A stretch of DNA of 64,000 nt from Paenibacillus aurantius (GCF_032268605.1 NZ_CP130318.1:5059501-5123500), one strand, 5' to 3'. Shown: positions 33,006 to 42,034, counted from the stretch's first letter. Notes: generated by a model from the sequence alone, not told the origin. Program-made: numbers and translations.

Positions 33006-33959
33006 TCAGGCCGCCACGTCCCTTTTCATGAAGATGGACCAGGACAGGATGTTGAAGATCAGGAAATAGACTGCGAGAACCGCAAGCGAGAACCCCATGG
33101 ACATGCCTTCCTTCGGAGGCATTCCCGTCAGATAGACCGTCAGGTCCGTATTCGCGAACAGGTAATACTTGATCCAATTGTATTTGCTGAAGAAGCCGAG
33201 AATGAGCTGGCCGAGGAACATGACCCCGAGCGAGAGGCCGATGGCCATGGACGAGCTCCGGAAGATGGTCGAAACCATAAACGCCAGGGTCACGATCATC
33301 ACCAGTCCGGCGCAGTTAAGCCCGTACGTCTGAAGCGCGTGAACCAGCATGCCCGTCTGGTGAACGGCGCCGTCCTTCGACGCGTACAGATAGGGCAGGT
33401 CCGCCCCGCCGAAGCCGTAAAGGATGCCGTTGATGACGAACGACGTCGCAAACAGGATGACCAGCAGCAGGATCGAAAAGGCCAGGGTCGCCGCATATTT
33501 GGAAAGCAGGATTTTGGCCCGGCTGGCCGGACGGATGAGCAGCATCTTGATCGTCCCCGTTGCGAACTCAGCCGCTACGATATCCGCGGCAATGATCACC
33601 GTGAAAATCGTAACGAGCGAAATCAGGTTCGCGGAATCCAGCACCCCTTTCCAGAGGGTATTCTTATCCGCCGGCGGGAGGTCGTTCTGAAGCCGGTACT
33701 CCATTACCTTGGTGTCGCGCTCCAGCATCTGCTTATACGAATCCGGAACGCCCGGCTGAGCCGTATTCCGTTTGTTCTCCTCGATGTGCCGGGAAGTCTC
33801 CGCACGCCAGTCGGCGTTATCCGCCCTCGGGCTGTTGCGCTCGATGAGAATCGCGGCGGCCACGGTAATGGCCATCAGAATACCGACGAGAATCCAGGTG
33901 CGGAGACGGCGGTAGATTTTCATATTTTCGTTGCGGACCAGGTTAAGCAATCTGATCAC
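33006..33959 (-). CDS. ABC-2 type transporter permease
   Basis: This 317-residue membrane protein has an N-terminal helix (about 22-40), an extracellular segment, and about five further helices, including ISLVTIFTVIIAADIVAAEF and the following basic TIKMLLIRPASRAKILLSKY, a pattern of ABC-2 exporters of the BcrB/NatB kind. The GTG at 33959 lies within the last codons of the ATPase gene (17-bp overlap), behind GGAGATTACGGGG. The exported substrate is unknown. Confidence 0.88.
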   Translation of the reverse strand: MIRLLNLVRNENMKIYRRLRTWILVGILMAITVAAAILIERNSPRADNADWRAETSRHIEENKRNTAQPGVPDSYKQMLERDTKVMEYRLQNDLPPADKNTLWKGVLDSANLISLVTIFTVIIAADIVAAEFATGTIKMLLIRPASRAKILLSKYAATLAFSILLLVILFATSFVINGILYGFGGADLPYLYASKDGAVHQTGMLVHALQTYGLNCAGLVMIVTLAFMVSTIFRSSSMAIGLSLGVMFLGQLILGFFSKYNWIKYYLFANTDLTVYLTGMPPKEGMSMGFSLAVLAVYFLIFNILSWSIFMKRDVAA

Positions 33960-34866
33960 CCCCCGTAATCTCCAGGAATTTATCCTCCAGCGTCTTGGTG
34001 AGCGCCCGGATGCCATAAACCTTGACCCCGGCTCCCACCAGCATGGAGTTGATCTCGGCAGTCTCCTCCCGGTCCAGGGAAACCTCGATGCCGCCCTGGC
34101 CGGTATTGGCCTTAAGGTCATCGCGCGCTTCCGTTAGCGCCGCCAGCGCACGCTCCGCATCATCCACCTCGAAAAGCACGGAACGCTTGCCCACTTCGTC
34201 GGTATATTCGTTCACCAGCCGGACGTCAATCAGCCGGCCCTGCTGGATGATCGCGACCCGGTCGCACATCAGCTGCATCTCCGAAAGAAGATGGCTCGAG
34301 ACGACGACCGAGATGCCCTCTTCCTTCGTCAACTGGCGCAGGTAGTCCCTCAGCTCGCGGATTCCCGCCGGATCGAGCCCGTTCGTCGGCTCATCGAGAA
34401 TAAGCAGCGACGGCTTATGAAGAAGAGCCTGGGCCACGCCCAGCCTCTGCCTCATCCCAAGCGAATACGTCTTCACCTTGTCGTGAATGCGGTTGTTCAA
34501 GCCGACCAGCGAGACCACCTCCTGGATGCGGTGCTTGGTCACCCCCGGCACCATCCGGGCAAAGTGGACGAGGTTCTGGTACCCGGTCAAATATTTGTAC
34601 ATTTCGGGGTTCTCGACAATGGCCCCTACGTGCCGGATGGCCTTCTCGAAGTCTTTGGCGATGCTGTGGCCCTCGATCAGCACTTCCCCTTCCGTAATGT
34701 TCATCAGCCCGACCATCATCCGGATGGTGGTGGTTTTCCCCGCTCCATTCGGTCCCAGAAAGCCGAATACCTCCCCTTTCGGGACATCGAAGCTTAAGCC
34801 GTCGACAATGGTTTTGGACCCAATGCGCTTGGTCACGCCGCGCAGCTGTACAATCGGTTCGTTCAT
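33943..34866 (-). CDS. ABC transporter ATP-binding protein (exporter type)
   Basis: This 307-residue ATPase has Walker A GPNGAGKTTT, the signature YSLGMRQRLGVAQALL, Walker B LLILDEPTNGLD and an H-loop SSHLLSE, followed by a C-terminal domain of about 90 residues as in BcrA/NatA-like exporters. The start at 34866 follows AGGGAGG. It heads a two-gene operon with the ABC-2 permease and is divergent from a NarL-type two-component system. B. subtilis yvfRS-yvfTU shows a similar pairing. Confidence 0.93.
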   Translation of the reverse strand: MNEPIVQLRGVTKRIGSKTIVDGLSFDVPKGEVFGFLGPNGAGKTTTIRMMVGLMNITEGEVLIEGHSIAKDFEKAIRHVGAIVENPEMYKYLTGYQNLVHFARMVPGVTKHRIQEVVSLVGLNNRIHDKVKTYSLGMRQRLGVAQALLHKPSLLILDEPTNGLDPAGIRELRDYLRQLTKEEGISVVVSSHLLSEMQLMCDRVAIIQQGRLIDVRLVNEYTDEVGKRSVLFEVDDAERALAALTEARDDLKANTGQGGIEVSLDREETAEINSMLVGAGVKVYGIRALTKTLEDKFLEITGGDQIA

Positions 34867-34972
34867 GGTTTCCTCCCTATCTGTCGGCCCCCAAAGCGGC
34901 CGGGTTATCCATAAGATCAGCTCTGTCCGCTTCATCATAAGCTTTCGCCTATCCAAAAAGCTAGTGCCCTCC

Positions 34973-34993
34973 GTCATGACTAAGTCATATGAC
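34973..34993. promoter_or_regulatory. Cluster of GTCAT/ATGAC half-sites between exporter and two-component system
   Basis: Within 21 bp there is GTCATGAC (34973-34980), GTCATATGAC (34984-34993) and the centred dyad ATGACT-A-AGTCAT (34976-34988). It lies in the 207-bp divergent region and could be the binding site of the NarL-type regulator acting on both operons. The regulator assignment is inferred. Confidence 0.5.
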
Positions 34994-35073
34994 CGATTTC
35001 ACTGGAGTCTTCCCCCGGGGTCAAGTAAACTGTAGGGTAACAAGTGCCTTTAACGACGGGAGCGGTTGGTCCC

Positions 35074-36291
35074 ATGACGGAGAAAACCAAATGGCAGTGG
35101 CTGGACTGGGCCCTCTACGGGGTATTGGCCTCCTGGTACGGACTTGCCTTTATCAAAACGATTCTGGATCCCGAGCTTGCCGAGCGGGCTTCCTGGCCGG
35201 TCACGGGAAGCTTGATGCTTCTCTGCTACCTTCCCTTCGTGTTCTGGCGCCCGGGCTATATCCGCCGCCGGTGGTTCCTGCTCGCTCTGCTCCTGACAAG
35301 CGGGCCGGCGGAGCTGTACCTGAGCTTACAGACCGGGAAAGCCGCGGGCATCCTTACGCTTCCCTGCCTCGTCATCGGGTTCTTCTCCCGCGGGCGTTCG
35401 CCCTGGTGGACCGCACCCGTGTTCGTGCTGGGGATTCCCTTGGCGGACTGGCTCCTGGTCGGCGACTATCCCTATGTCGGAGACATGATCGGGCAAACGC
35501 TCAACCATGGACTCCTGTATGGAATCGGCTATGCCATTCAGCGGATCTGGCGGACCCACCTGAGAACCAAACGGCTCTACGAGGAGAACCTCCGCCAGTA
35601 TGAGCTGATCCGGGAGCAGAATGCCGCTCTTGCCCAATATGCCGGGCAGGTGGAGAAGCTGACGCTTCTGGAGGAGCGGAACCGGCTGGCCCGGGAGCTT
35701 CATGATACGGTGGGCCATACGTTCACCTCCGTTATCATGGGGATGGATGCCGTCTCGTATTTGTTGGCTTCCGCTCCCGACAAGGCGGCCGCCAAGCTGG
35801 AGGTGCTTCGGAACGTCACCCGCCGCGGTTTAGAGGAAGTCCGGAAAAGCATCCATCAGATTGCCCCGCCCGAGGAAGGAACCCTTTACGAGCAGCTGGA
35901 AAAGCTGGCCCGGGAGTTCAGCGCTCATACGGGGACGCGGATCCGGATAGAGACCGTGGGCGTAGAAACCGATCTCCCTCAAACCGCCGTTCTGACGATG
36001 GTCCGCTGCCTGCAGGAGTCCCTCACCAACGCCAAGAGGCACGGGGAGGCGAGCTCGGTCGAGATCGTGCTGGCCTACCAGCCTGCCCAGCTGCAGCTGT
36101 ATGTCGTGGACAACGGCACAGGCACAGGCGAGCTCGTGGCGGGCTTCGGCCTTGGCGCGATGAAGGAACGGCTGGCTTCTCTGAACGGCTCGCTCGACAT
36201 CCGCTCCCAGCCGGACGGAGGAACCACGGTCGTCTGCACGGTGCCTGTCCGGCCGGCTGCGGCAGGTGCTGGGAACAAGGGTGAACAATAG
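35074..36291 (+). CDS. NarX/DesK-type sensor histidine kinase
   Basis: This 405-residue protein has an N-terminal membrane domain of about five or six helices (residues 8-165), a linker helix, the HisKA_3 phospho-acceptor motif LLEERNRLARELHDTVGHTF (about residue 220) and a HATPase_c domain (TMVRCLQESLTNAKRHGEAS, VVDNGTGTGELVAGFGLGAM). It lacks an extracellular sensor domain, suggesting that it senses something within the membrane, as in DesK or LiaS relatives. The start is ATG 35074; a GTG ten codons upstream is possible. The response regulator follows. Confidence 0.9.
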   Translation: MTEKTKWQWLDWALYGVLASWYGLAFIKTILDPELAERASWPVTGSLMLLCYLPFVFWRPGYIRRRWFLLALLLTSGPAELYLSLQTGKAAGILTLPCLVIGFFSRGRSPWWTAPVFVLGIPLADWLLVGDYPYVGDMIGQTLNHGLLYGIGYAIQRIWRTHLRTKRLYEENLRQYELIREQNAALAQYAGQVEKLTLLEERNRLARELHDTVGHTFTSVIMGMDAVSYLLASAPDKAAAKLEVLRNVTRRGLEEVRKSIHQIAPPEEGTLYEQLEKLAREFSAHTGTRIRIETVGVETDLPQTAVLTMVRCLQESLTNAKRHGEASSVEIVLAYQPAQLQLYVVDNGTGTGELVAGFGLGAMKERLASLNGSLDIRSQPDGGTTVVCTVPVRPAAAGAGNKGEQ

Positions 36292-36345
36292 AAGGCGGAA
36301 GACGGGACTGTTCTTGTTAACCGTTTTACGATAAGGAGGATGGGA

Positions 36346-37050
36346 ATGAAAGACATCAAACTGCTGCTCGTGGACGACCAGGATTTGATCCGGGAAAGCC
36401 TTCACATCGTGCTGGATATGGATCCGGAGATAGAAGTGGTCGGGATGGCCGAGAACGGCCGTGTGGCGCTGGAGCTTTGCGAAAGCGCCGCTCCCGGCAT
36501 CGTGCTGATGGATATCCATATGCCCGAGATGGACGGGGTGGAGGCGACGCGCCGGATCAAGGCCCGCTGGCCCCAGATCCGCGTCATTATTCTGACCACC
36601 TTCCAGGAAGTGGACTATGTGGTCGATGCCCTGGCAGCCGGCGCGGAGGGCTACCTGCTGAAAGCCATTCACCCGCGTGAGCTGGCCGACGGAATCAAAT
36701 GGGTCAGCCGGGGAGGCACCCTGATTCCCCAGGACATCGCGAGGATGCTGGTGGCGAAGGCGCAGGGGGCCGGAGCCGCCGCGGCCGAGCCCGGGACCGG
36801 ACAAGCCGGCTCGTCACGCGAATCGGGTGGAGCACCCACGGGTGCCCCGCCCGAAACCTACGGCCTGAGCGAGCGGGAGCTGCAGGTGCTTCATTGCATC
36901 GCCGACGGCCTGAACAACCGGGAAATCGCCGAGAAGCTTTATCTGTCGGAGGGAACCGTTAAGAATTACATTTCCAGCATCTACTCCAAAATGGACGTGC
37001 GGGACCGCATCCAGGCCGCGAAAAAAGCCCGGCAGGAGGGCATGCTGTAG
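36346..37050 (+). CDS. NarL/LuxR-family response regulator
   Basis: This 234-residue protein has a receiver domain with the acidic pocket VDDQD, phospho-acceptor Asp in IVLMDIHMPEMDGVEA and LLKAIHP, a Gly/Ala/Pro-rich linker (about residues 142-172) longer than usual, and a LuxR-type helix-turn-helix (LSERELQVLHCIADGLNNREIAEKLYLSEGTVKNYISSIYSKM). The second of two close ATGs (36346) has the better spacing from AAGGAGG. It is the partner of the upstream kinase and the likely regulator of the divergent ABC-2 exporter. Confidence 0.93.
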   Translation: MKDIKLLLVDDQDLIRESLHIVLDMDPEIEVVGMAENGRVALELCESAAPGIVLMDIHMPEMDGVEATRRIKARWPQIRVIILTTFQEVDYVVDALAAGAEGYLLKAIHPRELADGIKWVSRGGTLIPQDIARMLVAKAQGAGAAAAEPGTGQAGSSRESGGAPTGAPPETYGLSERELQVLHCIADGLNNREIAEKLYLSEGTVKNYISSIYSKMDVRDRIQAAKKARQEGML

Positions 37051-37186
37051 CCTCAGCTCGCCTTCCCCGCGATGGACTTAAAGAAAGCCGGATAATCCAA
37101 ACGAACGGGAAACGGCTTTCGCCTCCTTCCGGTAAGGGTGTTGACCGAGTTGGAGAGCCGCTTCGAGGATAATTCGAAGGATACAT

Positions 37187-37234
37187 GAAAGAAAGCCCGC
37201 CCTGGTCGCCGACCGGGGCGGGCTTTCTTTCTGA
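37187..37234. terminator. Bidirectional terminator after the NarL-type regulator
   Basis: GAAAGAAAGCCCGCCC (37187-37202) and GGGCGGGCTTTCTTTC (37216-37231) form a 16-bp perfect stem with T-rich flanks on both strands. It separates the convergent regulator and methyltransferase genes. Confidence 0.88.
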
Positions 37235-37275
37235 GAGGGAAGAGTGGCAGGGACCGCTGCAGCTACCTCCGGGCC

Positions 37276-38493
37276 TTAGGGCCGATCAGCGTCTTGGTCC
37301 TGACGGCCGGCAAGAACGTCCCCCAGCCGGTCGGCCAGCGCCCGCTCCAGATAAGGATCAATGGCGAGAAAGGACCGGAAGGTCTTGTATTCCGCTGCCA
37401 GACGGGCCAGCGTCTCCTTATCGGGCGGGCTCTGCTTAACCGCCCGGATGAGCAGGTTTTTGGGCGTGTGCTCCAGGTCGATGAATTCGAGCAGCTGGGT
37501 CCGGTAGCCGACCAGCTCCAGCAGCCGGGCCCGCACGGAATCGGTGGCGAGCGCGGAGAACCGCTCCTTGATGATGCCGTGCGTCAGCATCGGGGCCAGC
37601 GTCTCGCTCTTGACCTGGCCGAAGAGCTCATGCTGGCAGCACGGCACGGAGAGGATCACATCCGCCTCCCAGCGCACGGCCTTCTCGAGCGCCGCGTCGG
37701 TCGCGGTGTCGCACGCATGAAGCGTCACGACCATGTCGACCCGGCCCGCGTCCGAATAATCAGCGATGTCGCCCATCTCGAACCGCAGCCCGCTGTACTC
37801 GAGCCGGGCGGCCAGAGCGCTGCAGTGACGGATGACATCCTCCTTGAGATCAAGGCCGGTGACCGTCACCTTTTTCCCCTGCAGCTGCACAAGATAGTGA
37901 TACAGGGCGAAGGTCAGGTAAGATTTGCCGCAGCCAAAATCGATGATACGGATCTGCTCCTTGTCCGCCAGGGCAGGCATGACATCGTCGATCATTTCGA
38001 GGAAGCGGTTGATCTGCCGAAACTTGTCGTATTTGGCGGCCGCCACCTTCCCCTCGCGCGTCATTACGCCGAGCTCGACCAGGAAGGGAACCGGGACGCC
38101 TTCCTCCAGCAGGTAGTTTTTGCGCCGGTTGTGGGAGAGACCCGCCTCTTCCGGCTTCCTCGTAGCGGGCTTCCGGAGAAGGGCCGCCTTCCCTTTCTTG
38201 TTAACGAGGACCTGGTAATCCGCCTCCGCCGACTGAAGAAGCCCCTGCTTGAACGCCTCCCGAAGAAGCTCCGCAAGCTTCAAGGCCGCAGGAGCCGGCT
38301 CCAGGTTGTCATGCAGCTCCTTCTGTCCCACAGTGCTCGAGAACTGGTAGTGAAGCTTTCCCTTCAGCAGGACGGGTTTCACCTTTATTTTGGATGCCTG
38401 GTCCGGGGCTTTGCGCCGGGGCCCGCTTAGCACGGCCTGCAGCAGCTGCCCTTCGCCGATCAGCCGGTTAACAAGCACTTCGATTTCTTCCAT
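37276..38493 (-). CDS. SAM-dependent methyltransferase, METTL25/GSTCD-like family
   Basis: This 405-residue protein has a variable N-terminal half (residues 1-165) and a C-terminal Rossmann methyltransferase domain: IIDFGCGKSYLTFALYHYL (motif I), VTGLDLKEDVI (motif II), VVTLHACDTATDAAL and the family-defining SVPCCQHELF. The H-A-C-D and P-C-C-Q motifs are shared with METTL25, GSTCD and Trm13-like enzymes, so an RNA or ribosomal protein substrate is conceivable but not shown. The start at 38493 is preceded by GGAGC. It is monocistronic. Confidence 0.85.
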   Translation of the reverse strand: MEEIEVLVNRLIGEGQLLQAVLSGPRRKAPDQASKIKVKPVLLKGKLHYQFSSTVGQKELHDNLEPAPAALKLAELLREAFKQGLLQSAEADYQVLVNKKGKAALLRKPATRKPEEAGLSHNRRKNYLLEEGVPVPFLVELGVMTREGKVAAAKYDKFRQINRFLEMIDDVMPALADKEQIRIIDFGCGKSYLTFALYHYLVQLQGKKVTVTGLDLKEDVIRHCSALAARLEYSGLRFEMGDIADYSDAGRVDMVVTLHACDTATDAALEKAVRWEADVILSVPCCQHELFGQVKSETLAPMLTHGIIKERFSALATDSVRARLLELVGYRTQLLEFIDLEHTPKNLLIRAVKQSPPDKETLARLAAEYKTFRSFLAIDPYLERALADRLGDVLAGRQDQDADRP

Positions 38494-38737
38494 TAGAATA
38501 AGCTCCATTTTCTATAGTCGTTGATGGTTTCATTATAATCGTCCGGCTCAGGCAACTCAACCAACGACCCCATCTTTGCACCGGAAGGCCGGTTCGGGGA
38601 CCGTAGACGCCGAAGCTCGTTCCGGCTGAGCAAACCCTCGGCGTACCTCGGGTGAATAAGGCCCATTCGCTCGTTACCCGCAAGTCTTCCGTTCGACAAA
38701 ACCCTCCATAGATCGGGACAACCATCCAGAAAAAGAC
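38494..38737. other. Intergenic region upstream of the SsuA-type operon
   Basis: This lies between the divergent methyltransferase and importer genes. I see no gene, riboswitch or repeat in it apart from the promoter listed next. Confidence 0.4.
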
Positions 38738-38766
38738 TTGACGGTCTCTCTCTTTCTACTTATAAT
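38738..38766 (+). promoter_or_regulatory. Sigma-A promoter of the SsuABC-type operon
   Basis: TTGACG (38738-38743), a 17-bp spacer and TATAAT (38761-38766) give 11 of 12 consensus matches. The start codon of the binding-protein gene is 52 bp downstream of the -10. Confidence 0.88.
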
Positions 38767-38789
38767 ATTCCTATTAAACTAGTAGGAAT
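38767..38789. promoter_or_regulatory. Operator-like dyad ATTCCTA-N9-TAGGAAT at the transcription start
   Basis: Perfect 7-bp arms (38767-38773 and 38783-38789) lie directly after the -10 box, the position of a repressor site. The ATTCCTA/TAGGAAT core resembles Bacillales sulphur-control (CymR-type) sites as I recall them, which would match the sulfonate-like transporter below. The regulator is inferred, not proven. Confidence 0.55.
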
Positions 38790-38818
38790 TATGGAATTTA
38801 GTCTAGGGGGACTCATAC

Positions 38819-39901
38819 GTGAATACCAACAAATCCGGACGCCGCCGTCTCGGAACGATTGCTCTTGCCGTTACGCTTTCCGCCGCTCTCGCCGCCTGCG
38901 GCAATAACGAGAGCAGCGGCTCCTCCGGTTCGCCGGCTCCGGCCGGTTCGGCCGCTCCCGGCGCCTCCGCACCGGCCAAGAAAGAAACGAAGACGATCAA
39001 GATCGGCTACCTCGCCGTTATGGATGACGCCCAAGCCATTCTGGCCTATGAGGCGGGACTGTACGAGAAGCAGGGGCTGAAGGCCGAAATGACGAAGTTC
39101 AACAGCGGTACGGACCTTATCAAGGCCATCGCCGGCGGCCAGCTGGATGCGGGCGTCCTCGGCTTCACCAATGCCCTGACCTGGTCGGCGCAGGGAGCCG
39201 ACCTGAAGGTAGTGGGCGGCGCCCAGATGGGCTTCCACAGCATTCTCGTCGGCAAGGACAGCTCCATTAAGAGCGTAGCCGACCTGAAGGGCAAGAAACT
39301 TGCTTCGCAGAAGCCGGGCAGCACCGCGGACGTGGTTCTGAACGGGGTCGCCCTCGCGAAGGCCAACCTGACGAACAAGGACCTCGACATGAAATATGTC
39401 GAGCCGGCCGCTGCTATTCAGGCGCTTCAAGCCGGCCAGGTGGACGCCGCCTTCGTCTTCGAGCCGTTCGACAAGATCGCCCAGAAGCAATTTGGGGCGA
39501 AGCCGATCTATGAAGTAGGCAAGGAATGGCCGTTCCCTTGCATGGTGATGATCACGTCTAACAGCGTGCTGAAGAAAGACCGCGATTTGATCAACCGTGC
39601 CCTCGACGCCCAGAAAGAGGCGATCGAGATGCTGCAGAAGGATCCTCAAGCCGCGGCCGATAAGATCACGAAGCATTTTATTGAAGGCGATTCGCTGGAC
39701 ACGCCTAACGGCAAGGTTTCCGCGAAGGAAGTCATCAAGGAATCCATCGCTTCCCAGACGTTTAACTGGGAAATCAACCCGGATCAGGTCAAGCGCATGC
39801 AGGAAATGGCCGATATCATGCAGAAGCAGGGAGCCCTTGACAAGCCTATGAAGGTGGAGGACATCCTGGATCTGAGCTGGCAGCAGTCCGTTAAGAAGTA
39901 A
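38819..39901 (+). CDS. SsuA/TauA/NMT1-type substrate-binding lipoprotein
   Basis: This 360-residue lipoprotein has a signal peptide with lipobox LAAC (about residue 22) and a Ser/Gly/Ala/Pro-rich linker (about 24-52). The NMT1/SsuA-like domain follows: KIGYLAVMDDAQAILAYEAGLYEKQGLKAEM, GTDLIKAIAGGQLDAGVLGF and KGKKLASQKPGSTADVVL. It probably delivers a sulfonate, taurine or a similar small anion, or a thiamine-precursor-like compound; the family does not settle it. It starts at GTG behind AGGGGG. Confidence 0.88.
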   Translation: MNTNKSGRRRLGTIALAVTLSAALAACGNNESSGSSGSPAPAGSAAPGASAPAKKETKTIKIGYLAVMDDAQAILAYEAGLYEKQGLKAEMTKFNSGTDLIKAIAGGQLDAGVLGFTNALTWSAQGADLKVVGGAQMGFHSILVGKDSSIKSVADLKGKKLASQKPGSTADVVLNGVALAKANLTNKDLDMKYVEPAAAIQALQAGQVDAAFVFEPFDKIAQKQFGAKPIYEVGKEWPFPCMVMITSNSVLKKDRDLINRALDAQKEAIEMLQKDPQAAADKITKHFIEGDSLDTPNGKVSAKEVIKESIASQTFNWEINPDQVKRMQEMADIMQKQGALDKPMKVEDILDLSWQQSVKK

Positions 39902-39994
39902 CCGGTTTGCCGCGCTAATCCATTTAACCTAATCAGGGCCTGCTGATTCCCAATCCGGGTCAGCGGGCCCTATCTCTAAAAGGGAGCTAACGCC

Positions 39995-40837
39995 GTGAGT
40001 AAAGATACTGGACAACCCAATTCGATACCTGCCCCGAAGAAGCCTCAAGGAAACGCGTTCACCCGGGGCTTCGGCAAAACCTGGCCCTATCTGGCCGCCG
40101 TCTGCACCCTGCTCGCCATTTGGGAGCTAACCTCCCTGGCGCTGAATAAACCTTTTCTGCTGCCGGGCATTCCCGCCGTTCTTCCCCGGCTCTTGAAGGT
40201 ATTCTCTAACCCGGAATTCACCAAGGGCTTGTGGAGCTCACTGTACAGCCTGGCCATCGGCTATCCCACCGCTTGTTTGTTCGGAGCGCTGCTCGGGCTG
40301 CTCGGGGGAATCTCGAGAACCTTCGCCGTCTACCTGCGGAGCCTCATCTCCATCCTGCAGTCGATTCCGCCCATCACCTGGGTTCCGTTCTTCATGATTC
40401 TACTCGGCTTCGGCAGCCAGACGATCATCACGATCATCACCATCGCGAGCTTCTTCCCGATGGCCCTGTCCGTGCTTAACGGAACCGAGGGCGTGAACAA
40501 GACGCACCTGGAGCTCGCCCGGGTACTGGGCGCGAGCCGCAAGCAGCTGATCACGCGGGTATTCGCACCCGAATCGCTGCCCGCCCTCGTCACCGGCGCC
40601 CAGCTTTCCTTCGGGAACGCCTGGCGGTCCCTAATCGCAGCCGAGATGTTCGGCGGGGCTTCGGTCGGCCTCGGCCGCTACCTGAGCTACCGCTCCGAAA
40701 TCGCCGACATGCAGGGCGTTCTCATCAGCATCATCGTGATCGGCACGATCGCCGCCCTGATTGATCTGGTGCTGCTTGAGCGGCTGAAACGGCGACTGCT
40801 GCACTGGCGCTATGTATCGGGAGGGAGTGGTAAATAA
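39995..40837 (+). CDS. ABC transporter permease, SsuC/TauC type
   Basis: This 280-residue permease has a hydrophilic N-terminus, six membrane helices and the EAA motif ELARVLGASRKQLITRVFAPESLPALVTG. It starts at GTG behind AAAGGGAG and stops in TAATG overlapping the ATPase start. It is the membrane component of the SsuABC-type importer with the flanking binding protein and ATPase. Confidence 0.9.
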   Translation: MSKDTGQPNSIPAPKKPQGNAFTRGFGKTWPYLAAVCTLLAIWELTSLALNKPFLLPGIPAVLPRLLKVFSNPEFTKGLWSSLYSLAIGYPTACLFGALLGLLGGISRTFAVYLRSLISILQSIPPITWVPFFMILLGFGSQTIITIITIASFFPMALSVLNGTEGVNKTHLELARVLGASRKQLITRVFAPESLPALVTGAQLSFGNAWRSLIAAEMFGGASVGLGRYLSYRSEIADMQGVLISIIVIGTIAALIDLVLLERLKRRLLHWRYVSGGSGK

Positions 40838-41583
40838 TGCAGACCCTGGAACTGAAAAACGTTACGAAATCGTTCGGACCGCTGGAGGTCCTGTCCAACA
40901 TTAACCTGACGATCAAGCAGGGGGAATTCGCCGCCATTGTCGGCCCTTCCGGCTGCGGCAAAAGCACCGCCCTGCGCATGTTCGCCGGCCTGGAGACGCC
41001 GAGCTCCGGCCAGGTCACGGCAAACGGGGAGACCATCACCAAACCCGACCCCCGGCGCATCCTGATCTTTCAGGAGCACGCCCTGTACCCTTGGCGGACG
41101 GTAGAGAGAAACGTCGGCTTCGGCCTGGAGCTGGCGGATGTTCCGGAGAAGGAGCGCAAGGACCGGATCAAGGACATACTGGAGAAGGTCGGCCTGTCCG
41201 GCTTCGAGAAGTACTATCCGCACCAGCTGTCCGGCGGGATGAAGCAGCGGGCCTCTATCGCCCGGGCGCTCGTCATGGACCCGGACGTGCTTCTATTGGA
41301 CGAGCCATACGGCGCGCTGGACGCGATTACGCGGCTGACGATGCAGAATGAGCTTATCAAGCTGTGGCGGGGCACCGGCAAGACGATGCTCCTCATCACC
41401 CACGACATCGACGAGGCCGTCTACCTGGCCGATACGATCTACGTGATGAGCCCGCGTCCCGGCCGCATCGTCCAAACGCTGCAGGCGGACATGCCGCGTC
41501 CCCGCAACCGCAACGGCTCCCGTTTCGTGGAGCTGCGGCAGCAGATCATGGACGGATTGGACATCGGCACGTATTCGATCTAA
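40837..41583 (+). CDS. ABC transporter ATP-binding protein, SsuB/TauB type
   Basis: This 248-residue ATPase has Walker A GPSGCGKST, the Q-loop IFQEHALYPWRTV, the signature LSGGMKQRASIARALV, Walker B VLLLDEPYGALDA and the H-loop LITHDIDEAVYLAD. All fit the nitrate/sulfonate/taurine ATPase family. It is the last gene of the three-gene importer operon, followed by a strong terminator. Confidence 0.93.
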   Translation: MQTLELKNVTKSFGPLEVLSNINLTIKQGEFAAIVGPSGCGKSTALRMFAGLETPSSGQVTANGETITKPDPRRILIFQEHALYPWRTVERNVGFGLELADVPEKERKDRIKDILEKVGLSGFEKYYPHQLSGGMKQRASIARALVMDPDVLLLDEPYGALDAITRLTMQNELIKLWRGTGKTMLLITHDIDEAVYLADTIYVMSPRPGRIVQTLQADMPRPRNRNGSRFVELRQQIMDGLDIGTYSI

Positions 41584-41591
41584 TATAACAA

Positions 41592-41630
41592 AACCGGCCT
41601 GGAAGTTCGCTTCCAGGCCGGTTCTTTTCG
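41592..41630 (+). terminator. UUCG-tetraloop terminator of the SsuABC-type operon
   Basis: AACCGGCCTGGAAG (41592-41605), loop TTCG and CTTCCAGGCCGGTT (41610-41623) form a 14-bp perfect stem closed by the extra-stable UUCG loop, then CTTTT. Upstream As give partial function toward the minus-strand gene at 41711. Confidence 0.92.
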
Positions 41631-41710
41631 GTTAGGGGCATTAGCTTTCACGTGGGGAGGTCCAAGCCAGACAGAGGCAGAACGGACGTGGACCGGGGAG
41701 GGAATCCGGC

Positions 41711-42034
41711 TTACCGGCCCTTGTTTCGTTCCCGCCGATAACGTTCTACCCGGGATAGGACAACGGGAGCCGGCTCTTCCGCGACAGCGGATTCCACTTC
41801 CACCGGCGAGGCAGCCGGCTCCGCAGCAGGGGCGCTTTCCCCTCGGGCTTCCAGCCACTCGACCCGGGCCGTCAGCTGCTCCACCTTGTTCTCCAACCGG
41901 CGGAGTCGCAGCAGCAGCTCCCCCACCCACGAATCGTCAGCTCCGGAGGAACGCCGGCTTCTGTAGTAGGCCCGTTCCTCCGGAGACAGAAGTGCTTCCA
42001 GTTCTTCGGTCGTCAAAATGTCTTTGGGGTCCAT
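41711..42034 (-). CDS. Hypothetical coiled-coil protein
   Basis: This 107-residue soluble protein begins MDPKDILTTEELEALLSPEERAYY, then has a heptad-like coiled coil (about residues 38-66, LLLRLRRLENKVEQLTARVEWLEA), an Ala/Pro/Glu-rich linker and a basic tail (VERYRRERNKGR). AGAAGGAG lies 5 bases before the ATG. I recognise no family. It is convergent with the importer operon and divergent from the bceAB genes. Confidence 0.75.
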   Translation of the reverse strand: MDPKDILTTEELEALLSPEERAYYRSRRSSGADDSWVGELLLRLRRLENKVEQLTARVEWLEARGESAPAAEPAASPVEVESAVAEEPAPVVLSRVERYRRERNKGR

